This document shows positions 1 through 6,902 of a stretch of DNA of 18,513 nucleotides, piece by piece. The notes below the pieces were generated by a model that was not told the origin of the DNA, did not search any database, and saw only the letters and a program-made list of their open reading frames with translations. Source of the DNA: Planctomycetota bacterium (GTDB lineage Bacteria; Planctomycetota; Planctomycetia; Pirellulales; Pirellulaceae); the NCBI GenBank assembly GCA_029259935.1, contig JAJDEH010000006.1, positions 1-18,513 of the forward strand. The letters are read 5' to 3'. Made by a program: the position numbers and the translations under genes. The first letter of the stretch is position 1. Each line of letters starts with the position of its first letter.

Positions 1-1137
1 TGTTCGCCGTCGCGGGCGGCCCTGTTGACGGGCCGTTACCCGCAGCGAGCCGGACTGGCCAACAATGCCGGTTCCCACCAGGGGGCCGAGGGTATGCCCA
101 GCGCGCAGGTCACTATAGCTGAAATGATGCACACGGCCGGCTACGCCACTGGCCACGTGGGAAAATGGCATTTGGGTTATGTCGAAGAGACGATGCCCAA
201 CGGACAGGGTTTCGATTATTCGTTCGGCCACATGGGGGGCTGCATCGACAACTACTCGCACTTCTTCTACTGGAACGGACCCAATCGGCACGATCTGTGG
301 CGCAACGGCAAAGAGGTGTGGCAAGACGGCCGGTTCTTTCCCGACCTGATGGTGGAAGAGGCGGCCCAGTTCATCGAAAAAAACAAGCAGCGGCCGTTTT
401 TCCTGTACTGGCCGATTAACACGCCCCATTATCCGCTGCAGGGCACCGACCGTTGGCGGAAGAAGTACTCGCACCTGGAATCGCCGCGCCGCAACTATGC
501 CGCCTTCGTGTCGACGACCGACGAGTGCATTGGCCGGCTGCTAAAGACTGTGGACGACTTGGGGCTGCGCGAAGACACGCTGGTGATTTTCCAATCCGAT
601 CATGGGCATTCGACCGAGGTCAGAACTTTTGGTGGCGGCGGTTCGGCGGGACCCTACCGAGGAGCGAAGTTCAGTCTGTTTGAAGGCGGCATCCGAGTTC
701 CCGCCATTGTCAGTTGGCCCGGCAAGCTGCCCGAAGGGGCGGTCCGCGATCAGTTGGTGGTTAGTATCGATTGGTTTCCCACCATTGCGGAACTTTGCGG
801 CATTGAGTTGCCTAAGCGAAAGATCGACGGTGCTAGTTTGGTTCCCGTCTGCCGGTCGGCCGACGCCGCTAGCACGCACTCGGTGTTTCACTGGCAATCC
901 GGCCGGGGCGTCGGCGGAAAAGCTCAATGGTCCGTCCGCGAAGGAAACTGGAAACTGATCGGCCACCCCAACGACACCAGCAAGCAAGCCCCGCTCGGCA
1001 AGGACGACCAACGATTCCTCGTGAACCTTGCGGACGACATTGGTGAAAAGCACAATCTAAGAAAACAGCATCCCGAGATCGTGGAGCGGCTGACGGGACT
1101 CCATCAGCAATGGCTCAAGGATGTCAGTTCCCAATAG
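1..1137 (+). CDS. Sulfatase (arylsulfatase family), 3' part; 5' end outside the window
   Basis: This family hydrolyses sulfate esters, typically of polysaccharides, usually in the periplasm or outside the cell. The frame is open from base 1, where the first codons read C-S-P-S-R followed by LLTGRYPQR. This is the sulfatase signature C-x-P-S-R whose cysteine is converted to formylglycine. The catalytic residue is therefore the very first codon, and the N-terminal metal-binding Asp pair and any signal peptide lie upstream, outside the window. A TTG at 25 is only an internal leucine. Further family marks are GKWHLG, INTPHYP and VIFQSDHGHS, which carry basic and metal-binding residues, and FEGGIRVPAIVSWPG. 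The C-terminal segment (WKLIGHP, then LVNLADDIGEKHNL) is the usual sulfatase subdomain. It ends with TAG at 1135. About 378 codons are visible. The substrate cannot be told. Confidence 0.95.
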   Translation, partial: CSPSRAALLTGRYPQRAGLANNAGSHQGAEGMPSAQVTIAEMMHTAGYATGHVGKWHLGYVEETMPNGQGFDYSFGHMGGCIDNYSHFFYWNGPNRHDLWRNGKEVWQDGRFFPDLMVEEAAQFIEKNKQRPFFLYWPINTPHYPLQGTDRWRKKYSHLESPRRNYAAFVSTTDECIGRLLKTVDDLGLREDTLVIFQSDHGHSTEVRTFGGGGSAGPYRGAKFSLFEGGIRVPAIVSWPGKLPEGAVRDQLVVSIDWFPTIAELCGIELPKRKIDGASLVPVCRSADAASTHSVFHWQSGRGVGGKAQWSVREGNWKLIGHPNDTSKQAPLGKDDQRFLVNLADDIGEKHNLRKQHPEIVERLTGLHQQWLKDVSSQ

Positions 1138-1173
1138 CATGGAAAACAGAAAACGAGGATCTGCGGGAACCCA

Positions 1174-1256
1174 TTGGCCAACGGCCAAGTTCACCGTAGC
1201 CTAGGGCAACGCCCTACGAATCTGAAATGTTCAAAACAACAATTGGCTGAAGGCCA
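1174..1256. repeat. Triple tri-loop hairpin element in the spacer
   Basis: Three short inverted repeats follow one another in the 161-nt spacer, each with a 3-nt loop: TTGGCC-AAC-GGCCAA (1174-1188), TAGGGC-AAC-GCCCTA (1202-1216), and TGGCT-GAA-GGCCA with one G-T pair (1244-1256). From memory, similar strings built on GGCCAACGGCC, GGGCAACGCCC and GGCTGAAGGCC are dispersed in intergenic DNA of Pirellulales genomes. No T-run follows, so a simple intrinsic terminator is unlikely. No second copy lies in this window. Confidence 0.65.
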
Positions 1257-1298
1257 GATTGCCTACCAGTACTAACACCACCCTCCTCGGAAAACGTT

Positions 1299-2543
1299 AT
1301 GACCTACCCATCCTTTACGCGTTTCTTTTTCGTATCAACGGTTTTGATTTTGGCAACGACTTCAAGTCGCGCCGCCGACTGGTTTCAATTCCGCGGGCCG
1401 ACCGGGCAGGGTACGTCCAACATATCGAAGGTGCCGTTCGAGTGGAGCGACGATTCGAAGAACATTCGCTGGCAGTCAGAGATCGACGGGTTGGGTTGGT
1501 CATCGCCCGTTGTCAGCGGCGATCGCATTTGGCTCACCACCGCCACGGATGAAGGACGATCGCTGCGCGCCGTTTGTCTGAATCTGAAAAGCGGCGATGA
1601 GCTTCACAACATCGAAGTGTTTACTCGCGACGAGCCGCTCAAGATTCATCGAAAGAATAGCCACGCCTCGCCGACACCGTTGCTCATCGACGACAAAGTC
1701 TATGTTCACTTCGGCACCTACGGGACGGCCTGCTTATCGCAACAAGGAAAAGTGCTGTGGCGAACGCAAATCGAGTACCGACATGTACACGGGCCCGGCG
1801 GTTCTCCTGTTGCTTTTGAAGATGTGTTGATTTTCTCGTGCGACGGGGGCGATCAACAATTCGTTATCGGACTGGACCGTCACACCGGCAAGGAACGCTG
1901 GCGCACCGCGCGGCCCGAACACGACTTCGGCAAAAAGTTCGCGTTCAGCACGCCGCTGATTATCGAAGTCGACGGCGAGCCTCAAGTGATCTGTCCCGCC
2001 GCGGGACATGTTGTCGCTTATCATCCGCTTTCGGGCGAAGAGATTTGGCGCGTTCAGTATCCCGATGGTTACTCGGTAGTGCCGCGGCCCGTTTACGCCG
2101 GCGGCCTGGTGTTCGTTTCTTCCGCTTACGACCGCCCCCGGCTGCTGGCGATCGATCCTCACGGCAAAGGCGACATTACGGAAACAAACGTCGCTTGGCG
2201 GCTGGAGAAAGGCGCGCCTCACAATCCGTCCGTGCTGGCCGTTGGCGACGAGTTATACATCGTCAGCGATCGCGGCGTCGCCACTTGTCTGGATATCGCA
2301 ACGGGCGAGCAACATTGGCAACAGCGGCTGGGCGGAAATTATTCCGCTTCACCTCTGTTCGCCGGGAACCGGATTTTTTTCCTGGATGAGAACGGTGCCA
2401 CCACCGTGATTCGGCCAGGTAAGACATTTGAGGAACTGGCGAAGAACAAACTTACGGGACGGACGCTGGCTTCGCCGACGCCCGTGGCCGGCGCGCTTCT
2501 ATTGCGGACCGATACGCACCTCTACCGCATTGACGCTGACTGA
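1299..2543 (+). CDS. Secreted PQQ-like beta-propeller repeat protein
   Basis: A 414-residue protein. Residues 1-25 form a signal peptide (hydrophobic FFFVSTVLILA core, likely cleavage after SRA). The mature protein opens with DWFQFRGPTGQG, a hallmark of planctomycete PQQ-like propeller proteins. Repeats of the form x-V-x-AxDxxTGxxxW recur: LNLKSGDELH, QQGKVLWR, LDRHTGKERWR, YHPLSGEEIWR, LDIATGEQHWQ. Each is followed by a short ASP, STP or SASP turn, which is typical of PQQ/BamB blades. There are no c-type heme CxxCH motifs or recognisable dehydrogenase metal ligands, so it is more likely a structural or binding propeller than a PQQ alcohol dehydrogenase. The stop lies only 4 nt before the proposed tupA start, so it may be co-transcribed with the transporter. 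A functional link to tungstate uptake is not shown. The binding partner is unknown. Confidence 0.85.
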   Translation: MTYPSFTRFFFVSTVLILATTSSRAADWFQFRGPTGQGTSNISKVPFEWSDDSKNIRWQSEIDGLGWSSPVVSGDRIWLTTATDEGRSLRAVCLNLKSGDELHNIEVFTRDEPLKIHRKNSHASPTPLLIDDKVYVHFGTYGTACLSQQGKVLWRTQIEYRHVHGPGGSPVAFEDVLIFSCDGGDQQFVIGLDRHTGKERWRTARPEHDFGKKFAFSTPLIIEVDGEPQVICPAAGHVVAYHPLSGEEIWRVQYPDGYSVVPRPVYAGGLVFVSSAYDRPRLLAIDPHGKGDITETNVAWRLEKGAPHNPSVLAVGDELYIVSDRGVATCLDIATGEQHWQQRLGGNYSASPLFAGNRIFFLDENGATTVIRPGKTFEELAKNKLTGRTLASPTPVAGALLLRTDTHLYRIDAD

Positions 2544-2547
2544 CGTG

Positions 2548-3429
2548 ATGCGCATCTTTCCAGACAGGGCGGCAGTGAAACTGAATCAACGTTTAGATGT
2601 ACGGAAGACGATTCCTTTTCTTTTCGTCGCCCTGTTGACCGTTTCGCTTTCACTGACTGGATGCGGCGGCAACTCCGAGCCTTCCACGAGTACGCTACGA
2701 CTTGCCACGACGACCAGTACTCGGGATTCCGGATTGCTGGATTATTTGCTCCCCGAGTTTGAGCGTGAGAACGGGTGTCGCGCCGACGTCATCGCGGTCG
2801 GCACGGGAGCCGCTCTTAAACTTGGCGAAGCGGGCGACGCGGACGTGCTGCTCGTTCATGCCCGTGCGGCCGAAGAGGCTTTCATGAAAGCCGGACATGG
2901 AATTCGGCATGAGGAAATCATGGCCAACTACTTCACGATCCTCGGTCCCGAGGGTGATCCGGCCAAGATTCGCGATACGGATGCGCTCGACGCCTTGAAA
3001 CAGATTTCGCAAGGCGAGTTTCGCTTTGTCTCGCGTGGAGACGATAGCGGCACCCACAAACGCGAATTGGCGTTGTGGCAGCAGGCTGGTATACAACCCG
3101 CATGGCACGACTATATTGAAAGCGGCCAAGGGATGGGGCCTAGCCTTATCATGGCGGATGAGAAACGTGCTTACATCCTGTGCGATATGGGCACCTATCT
3201 GAGGTTTCAAAAGAAGGTCGACTTGATTCCTTTGACTGCTCAATCGGAAAGCTTGCGAAACCCATACGCCGTGATCGTCGTGGACCCAAAGAAGTCATCG
3301 AAAATCAACGCCCCTCTTGCGCAAGCCTGGGTCGACTTTTTGATCTCCAAGAATGGCCAACAGTTGATTGGCGGCTATCGAATGGCGGGCGAGCAGCTCT
3401 TCGAACCCACCCGGCTCAAGGGTGACTGA
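2548..3429 (+). CDS. tupA: Tungstate ABC transporter, substrate-binding lipoprotein TupA
   Basis: This is the extracytoplasmic receptor that captures tungstate and delivers it to the TupBC importer. From the ATG at 2548 it has 293 residues. A lipoprotein signal runs up to the lipobox LTG-C (C39). The anion-binding family motifs follow: ATTTSTRDSGLLDYL at about 53-67, GDADVLLVHA at about 96-105, RGDDSGTHKRE at 163-173 and GQGMGPSL. The C-terminal GGYRMAGEQLF also matches TupA. The open frame extends upstream to 2428, but that part overlaps the end of the propeller gene and lacks a signal peptide. A GTG at 2575 behind AGGGCGG, giving MKLNQRLDVRK and then the hydrophobic stretch, is a credible alternative start. 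Tungstate rather than molybdate specificity is inferred from family resemblance. Confidence 0.9.
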   Translation: MRIFPDRAAVKLNQRLDVRKTIPFLFVALLTVSLSLTGCGGNSEPSTSTLRLATTTSTRDSGLLDYLLPEFERENGCRADVIAVGTGAALKLGEAGDADVLLVHARAAEEAFMKAGHGIRHEEIMANYFTILGPEGDPAKIRDTDALDALKQISQGEFRFVSRGDDSGTHKRELALWQQAGIQPAWHDYIESGQGMGPSLIMADEKRAYILCDMGTYLRFQKKVDLIPLTAQSESLRNPYAVIVVDPKKSSKINAPLAQAWVDFLISKNGQQLIGGYRMAGEQLFEPTRLKGD

Positions 3430-3443
3430 GACGGCGCAGCGCT

Positions 3444-4142
3444 ATGCAACTCTTTTGGGATGGATTGACCGAAGCGATTCAATTGCTGGTTCAGCGTGAC
3501 CCGTTGGTGCTGGCCGCGGCTTGGCGAAGCCTGTGGATTTCGACCGTCGCGGTTTGTCTGGCGGGAGGAATGGGAATCGCGATTGGTTCGTTGCTTGCGC
3601 GAAAGAAGTTTGTTGGAAATTGGGTGATGGTCGTGTTGTTCCGCGCTGGCATGGGAATCCCCACGGTCTTGATCGGATTGGTTTGCTACGGCCTGTTGTC
3701 GCGCCGTGGGCCGCTCGGCGCGCTCGACCTTTTGTACACTCCTTGGGGAATCGTGCTGGGCGAGTTTTGCCTGGCGTTGCCGATTATCGTCACTTGGATC
3801 CACGGCGCGATTCGGGGGCTCGACCCACGCGCCGCCGAGACGGCGAAAACGCTCGGCGCGGGGCCGCTGCGGCGCTGGTTCACTTATCTTTCCGAGATCC
3901 GGCTGGCCGTCGCCTTGGCGCTGCTGACCGCTTTCTCGCGCTGCTTCACCGAGTTGGGAATCGCGATGATGATCGGCGGTAACATCAAATACCGCACGCG
4001 CACGTTGGCCACGGCCACCGCCTTGGAAACGGCGCGTGGCGAGTTTGGCCGCGGGATTGCCATGAGCTTGTTTTTGTTGGTGATGGCGCTGCTGGTCACG
4101 CTGATGGTGGCTTGGATGGGCCGCGAGGAGCGAGCTTCGTGA
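3444..4142 (+). CDS. tupB: Tungstate ABC transporter permease TupB
   Basis: The membrane channel subunit of the importer, 232 residues. It has about five hydrophobic segments (roughly 25-50, 57-84, 100-122, 150-176 and 203-226). The cytoplasmic loop AAETAKTLGAGPLRRWF at 130-146 is the EAA-type coupling loop that contacts the ATPase. The stretch FTELGIAMMIGGNI and the following TRTLATATALETARGEF are characteristic of TupB/WtpB-like permeases. It starts at ATG 14 nt after the tupA stop, and its TGA overlaps the GTG start of the ATPase gene, so translational coupling is likely. The length is normal for the family. Confidence 0.92.
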   Translation: MQLFWDGLTEAIQLLVQRDPLVLAAAWRSLWISTVAVCLAGGMGIAIGSLLARKKFVGNWVMVVLFRAGMGIPTVLIGLVCYGLLSRRGPLGALDLLYTPWGIVLGEFCLALPIIVTWIHGAIRGLDPRAAETAKTLGAGPLRRWFTYLSEIRLAVALALLTAFSRCFTELGIAMMIGGNIKYRTRTLATATALETARGEFGRGIAMSLFLLVMALLVTLMVAWMGREERAS

Positions 4143-4741
4143 CCGCCATGATTCAACTGCGCGAGCTGCAAGTCGTCAAAGGTGGAAAGACGATCTGCCA
4201 CGTTCCCGAACTGGACGTCGAAGTCGGCGAGCGGGTCGTCGTCCTCGGACCCAACGGCAGCGGAAAGTCGACGTTGCTGCGCGTGCTGGCGAACTTGGAG
4301 AGTGAATACACGGGCCAATGCAAGGTCGGCGTCACCGATCTCCGGCGAGTCTACATTCACCAGTCGCCCTTTTTGTTTCGAGGAACGGTACTGCATAATG
4401 CCATGTACGGCCTGTCCGCGCGGCGAATGGCTCGCCCTGAAAGAATCGCCCGCGCCGAGAAGTGGTTGGAACGATTCAAGATCGCCGATCTCGCCGGTCG
4501 CGATTGCGGAAACCTGTCCGGTGGTGAACGTCGCCGAGTGGCGTTGGCTCGCGCGTTGGCCATCGAGCCCGAGTTGATCTTGCTTGACGAACCGCTAGTG
4601 GAACTGGATAACGACGGAGTGGAGATCGTCCGCGGCGTGCTGGACGAACTGCATTCGGCCACGATTGTCATTTCTTCTCCGATTGCACTGCCGAACGAAA
4701 TGGATGCCAGAGTTTACGAACTAGAAGAGAAAACAGTCTGA
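4139..4741 (+). CDS. tupC: Tungstate ABC transporter ATPase TupC, H-loop variant
   Basis: The nucleotide-binding subunit that should power TupAB, 200 residues from GTG 4139. Walker A is GPNGSGKST (37-45), the Q-loop Gln is Q75, the ABC signature is LSGGE (126-130), and Walker B is LILLDE (146-151) followed by PLVELD. The position normally holding the switch histidine (V-x-T-H-D) reads VISSPIAL here, so the histidine is replaced by serine around residue 180. The protein is also short for the family. GTG 4139 is chosen because GAGGAG ends 8 nt upstream and the codon overlaps the tupB stop. ATG 4148 (MIQLREL) is the alternative. An in-frame TTG at 4112 lies inside tupB and has no support. Confidence 0.9.
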   Translation: MTAMIQLRELQVVKGGKTICHVPELDVEVGERVVVLGPNGSGKSTLLRVLANLESEYTGQCKVGVTDLRRVYIHQSPFLFRGTVLHNAMYGLSARRMARPERIARAEKWLERFKIADLAGRDCGNLSGGERRRVALARALAIEPELILLDEPLVELDNDGVEIVRGVLDELHSATIVISSPIALPNEMDARVYELEEKTV

Positions 4742-4790
4742 AGAAAGTTCATCAGGCTTCTCGAAGAGGCCGGTAACCGTCAATAACACC

Positions 4791-5825
4791 ATGAACGAGA
4801 ATCTTGACCGCTACATCCGCCAAATGCGTTATCCGCCGCTGGGCGAAGAGGGACAACGTGGACTGAGCCAAAGCCGGGCGCTCATTTGCGGCTGCGGCGC
4901 CCTCGGTTCGGTGTTGGCCAACACGCTGGCACGGGCCGGCGTGGGACATCTGCGAATCGTCGACCGCGACTTTTTGGAAACGAACAACTTGCAACGCCAA
5001 GTGTTGTACGACGAAGACGACGTCGCCGCCGGGATCCCCAAAGCGATCGCCGCCGAAGCCAAGCTGCGAAAGATCAATTCGCAAATAGAAATCGAAGCCA
5101 TCGTCGCCGACGTCGACCACGGCAATATTGAGTCGCTGGTGCAAGACGTCGACGTGATCATGGACGGAACGGACAACTTCGAGACGCGCTTTCTGCTCAA
5201 CGACGCCGCCGTTCACTACAACATTCCCTGGGTTTACGGCGGCTGTCTCGGCGACGACGGCCAGACCATGACGATCATTCCTGGCGAGACGCCCTGTTTG
5301 CATTGCCTGATGCTGGACGGCCCGCCGCCTCCGGGAACCACGCCCACGTGCGACTCGGCCGGCATTCTTGCACCGATCATCAACGTGATCGCGTCGATCC
5401 AAGCCAACGAGGCGATCAAGATTCTTAGCGGCAACCGAGATGCTATCAGCCGCGAGTTGCAGTTTTTCGAGCTGTGGAATAATCGCACGCGGCAGCTCAA
5501 ACTTCAGTCGCTTGCGGACGTGGACTGTCCAACGTGCAAACGTCGCGAGTTCCCGTGGCTGGAAGGAAGACTAGGCAGCCACACGGCAGTGCTGTGCGGC
5601 CGCAACGCGGTCCAACTCACTTTCCCCGACCAGCAGCAATTGTCGCTCGACACGCTTGCCGAGAAGCTGGCCGCCGTGGGCGAGGTAAACCAAAACCGTT
5701 TCCTGTTGCGTTTGAAAGTGGACGGCTACGTGATCACCGTCTTCCCCGACGGGCGGGCGATCATCGGCGGCACCGAAGACATCGCCGAGGCCAAAACCGT
5801 CTATGCCAAGTTCCTGGGGAACTAA
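4791..5825 (+). CDS. ThiF/MoeB-type adenylyltransferase (E1-like sulfur-carrier activating enzyme)
   Basis: This family adenylates the C-terminal Gly of a small sulfur-carrier protein (MoaD for molybdopterin, ThiS for thiamine). It has 344 residues. The nucleotide-binding GCGALG is at 34-39, followed by IVDRDFLETNNLQRQVLY (57-73) with the E1-family Asp and Arg residues, and DGTDNFETRFLLND (125-138). Zinc ligands are CLHC (169/172) and CPTC (246/249), and C187 in TCDSAGILAP sits at the conserved E1 cysteine position. The tail of about 85 residues (GSHTAVLCGRNAVQL ... FPDGRAIIGGTED ... YAKFLG) resembles the C-terminal extension of Bacillus-type ThiF more than the shorter E. coli MoeB. It is not a rhodanese domain. 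Its place 49 nt after tupC favours a molybdenum or tungsten cofactor role, but no moaD, moaE or thiS is visible, so ThiF remains possible. Confidence 0.88.
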   Translation: MNENLDRYIRQMRYPPLGEEGQRGLSQSRALICGCGALGSVLANTLARAGVGHLRIVDRDFLETNNLQRQVLYDEDDVAAGIPKAIAAEAKLRKINSQIEIEAIVADVDHGNIESLVQDVDVIMDGTDNFETRFLLNDAAVHYNIPWVYGGCLGDDGQTMTIIPGETPCLHCLMLDGPPPPGTTPTCDSAGILAPIINVIASIQANEAIKILSGNRDAISRELQFFELWNNRTRQLKLQSLADVDCPTCKRREFPWLEGRLGSHTAVLCGRNAVQLTFPDQQQLSLDTLAEKLAAVGEVNQNRFLLRLKVDGYVITVFPDGRAIIGGTEDIAEAKTVYAKFLGN

Positions 5826-5840
5826 CGAGGCCGGGCCTCG
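5826..5840. terminator. GC-rich inverted repeat directly after the adenylyltransferase stop
   Basis: CGAGGCC-G-GGCCTCG starts at the base after the TAA. The arms are perfect, but in RNA the loop would have to open a few pairs and no T-run follows. It may stall or terminate transcription, or it may simply be a spacer repeat. It is the only structure near the end of this gene run. The rest of the 5841-6060 spacer shows no gene. Confidence 0.35.
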
Positions 5841-6075
5841 AACCAATTTCGAGCTACCGCTCGACCTCGAAAACCCGCTTCCGTTGGTCGCTAGAACTTG
5901 ACTCAAGATCAACGAGTTTCGACCTGTGAGTAGGCTAACGCTCGCTGGGTCCTCACTCAAGTGTCTCGCGTGCAGGCGGCCGAAAACGCCAGACGGAAAC
6001 ACGCCCTAACGCCGCGATTCAAACCGTCTTACGTCTATTCTCCGGAACACATTGCCCCGCCGGGATTTTCCTTAG

Positions 6076-6103
6076 ATGCAATGTGCATATATGTTTATTG
6101 CAT
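6076..6103. promoter_or_regulatory. 28-bp interrupted palindrome, candidate operator of the Nudix-fold regulator operon
   Basis: The outer arms ATGCAAT (6076-6082) and ATTGCAT (6097-6103) are perfect inverted repeats. They flank a self-complementary core CATATATG (6086-6093), separated on each side by 3 non-matching bases. It is much more AT-rich than its surroundings and may include the -10 region. It ends 13 nt before the start codon, with the ribosome binding site AAGGTG at 6106-6111 in between. NrtR-family proteins often autoregulate through a palindrome of about 21 bp. Assigning this site to the downstream protein is inference. Confidence 0.55.
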
Positions 6104-6116
6104 ATAAGGTGTCGCC

Positions 6117-6902
6117 ATGAAGAAAAGACAGAAACGTAGTTCATCGCACGTTACCGAGGAACAGGCTTTCTTGGCGGCCTACGACGCTTCGCGGTTTCCA
6201 CACCCGTCGATCACGGTCGATGTGGCGCTGGTGACAGCCGATGCAAACGGGTTGGGAGCGGTTCTCATCCAACGGGCGGAGCACCCGGATCGCGGCAAAT
6301 GGAGCCTGCCGGGCGGGTTCGTGCAGATGGATGAAGCGCTGGACGACGCGGCGGCTCGCGTGTTGCGGACCAAAGCGGGCGTCGACGGAATTTTTCTCGA
6401 ACAACTGTACACCTTCGGCAAACCCAATCGCGATCCGCGAACGCGGGTGATTACGATCGCCTACTACGCGCTGGTCGATGCCGCCAAGCTTCCGGCGAAT
6501 CACGAAAATGAAACAGGGCCGCGGCTGGCTACTCTGCGCGTGCCGTGGGAAGGCGAGCAAGGCGGACGTGTCCAGGCGATCGGCCAGAAAGGAAAGGCCT
6601 TGCCGCTGGCTTTTGACCACGGCGAGATCCTGGGACTGGTGGTCCAGCGACTGCGCGGCAAGCTCGACTACGCACCGATCGGCTTCGAACTGCTGCCGCG
6701 GAAATTCACGTTGCGGCAACTTCAAGTGATTCACGAAACGATTATCGGCCGACCGCTGAATAAGGACTCGTTCCGCCGCCGCATGCTGGCTACCGAAATG
6801 CTCGCGCCGACGGGGCAACTTGAAAAAGACGTTGGGCATCGGCCCGCCGAGTTGTACCGGTTTAGGCGCGGGAGCCGCCGAGTTAAGGGAACGATGCGAT
6901 GA
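6117..6902 (+). CDS. NrtR-type transcriptional regulator: degenerate Nudix domain plus winged helix
   Basis: A 261-residue protein with two parts. Residues 22-150 form a Nudix fold beginning YDASRFPHPSITVDVALVT, then RGKWSLPGGFVQMDEAL. The Nudix box keeps G67 and E73, but the catalytic REUxEE block reads RVLRTK (81-86), so the metal-binding glutamates are gone and hydrolysis is unlikely. Residues 190-250 (LLPRKFTLRQLQVIHETIIGRPLNKDSFRRRML ... HRPAELYRF) match the winged-helix part of NrtR proteins. NrtR-family regulators use the dead Nudix domain to sense ADP-ribose or related NAD products and control NAD-metabolism genes. That ligand is inferred here. No NAD-biosynthesis gene is adjacent: it leads a run with a pseudokinase (4-nt overlap) and a VWA protein. 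The ATG at 6117 has AAGGTG 5 nt upstream. Confidence 0.88.
   Translation: MKKRQKRSSSHVTEEQAFLAAYDASRFPHPSITVDVALVTADANGLGAVLIQRAEHPDRGKWSLPGGFVQMDEALDDAAARVLRTKAGVDGIFLEQLYTFGKPNRDPRTRVITIAYYALVDAAKLPANHENETGPRLATLRVPWEGEQGGRVQAIGQKGKALPLAFDHGEILGLVVQRLRGKLDYAPIGFELLPRKFTLRQLQVIHETIIGRPLNKDSFRRRMLATEMLAPTGQLEKDVGHRPAELYRFRRGSRRVKGTMR

Noticed and set aside
1838..2389. 183-codon plus-strand frame inside the propeller gene
   Set aside because: Arg-rich composition typical of an out-of-frame reading. The propeller repeats in the other frame explain the sequence fully.
5935..6020. CTAACG and CCCTAACG boxes that resemble attC left boxes
   Set aside because: No GTTRRRY partner or pairing inner arms within range, so they are probably chance matches.
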